A stretch of 5,478 nt of DNA, taken from NCBI GenBank assembly GCA_947296835.1, contig CAMYQS010000109.1:1-5478 (forward strand). The letters are read 5' to 3'. A model generated the notes under the pieces. That model had not been told where the DNA came from, did no database searches, and was given only the letters and a program-made list of their open reading frames with translations. Both the position numbers and the translations under genes were made by a program. Below are positions 5,474-5,478 of the stretch, piece after piece. The number at the start of each line of letters is the position of its first letter. Within the stretch, counting starts at the first letter, position 1. This DNA is from an uncultured Atopostipes sp. (GTDB lineage: Bacteria; Bacillota; Bacilli; Lactobacillales; Carnobacteriaceae_A).

Positions 5474-5478
5474 TGTCC

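Noticed and set aside
1..5478. Search for CRISPR arrays, insertion sequences, tRNA/rRNA, toxin-antitoxin or defence genes
   Set aside because: No regularly spaced repeats, transposase frames, RNA gene signatures or defence-type domains were seen; nearly all sequence is explained by the five genes and their control regions.

Overview
The window is AT-rich, with strong AGGAGG-type ribosome binding sites, phosphotransferase (PTS) sugar importers, a BglG/LicT antiterminator and CcpA/NagR-like operator sequences. This points to a low-GC Firmicute, most likely of the order Lactobacillales. The protein flavour would suit a Carnobacteriaceae- or Enterococcaceae-type genome, but that placement is a guess made without database comparison. 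No mobile element, CRISPR array, tRNA or rRNA was seen.

From right to left, four genes lie on the minus strand: a sirtuin-type NAD-dependent protein deacylase (3804-4532), a GlcNAc-type PTS EIICB permease (2132-3595, nagE-like), a BglG/LicT-family antiterminator (1108-1944), and the first 358 codons of a beta-glucoside-type PTS EIIBC(A) permease (1-1076, running off the left edge). One gene is on the plus strand: a short-chain dehydrogenase/reductase (4737-5444), divergent from the sirtuin. A candidate terminator for an unseen minus-strand gene further right overlaps its 3' end.

The best-supported regulatory story is the beta-glucoside operon. A promoter (2082-2110) is followed within about ten bases by a near-canonical ribonucleic antiterminator (RAT, 2042-2070). 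The 3' end of the RAT overlaps a perfect 14-bp terminator stem (1970-1983 with 2034-2047), and the antiterminator gene comes next. When beta-glucosides are imported, the permease should stop phosphorylating the antiterminator on its inhibitory PRD1 domain. The active protein would then bind the RAT and allow transcription of its own gene and the permease gene.

The nagE-like gene has a 5' region carrying a TATAAT -10 box, a cre-like CcpA site just downstream of it, and a NagR/dre-like operator upstream. This agrees with GlcNAc as the substrate. No separate terminator is visible after nagE or after the sirtuin, so the RAT-controlled terminator may be the first intrinsic stop for the whole minus-strand series. 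In that case nagE read-through would also be governed by beta-glucoside antitermination.

Overall this is a fairly conventional carbohydrate-uptake region. I see no clear undescribed system. The points most worth checking are the shared RAT terminator, the 5' region of nagE, and a sirtuin whose fourth zinc-site cysteine is an aspartate.
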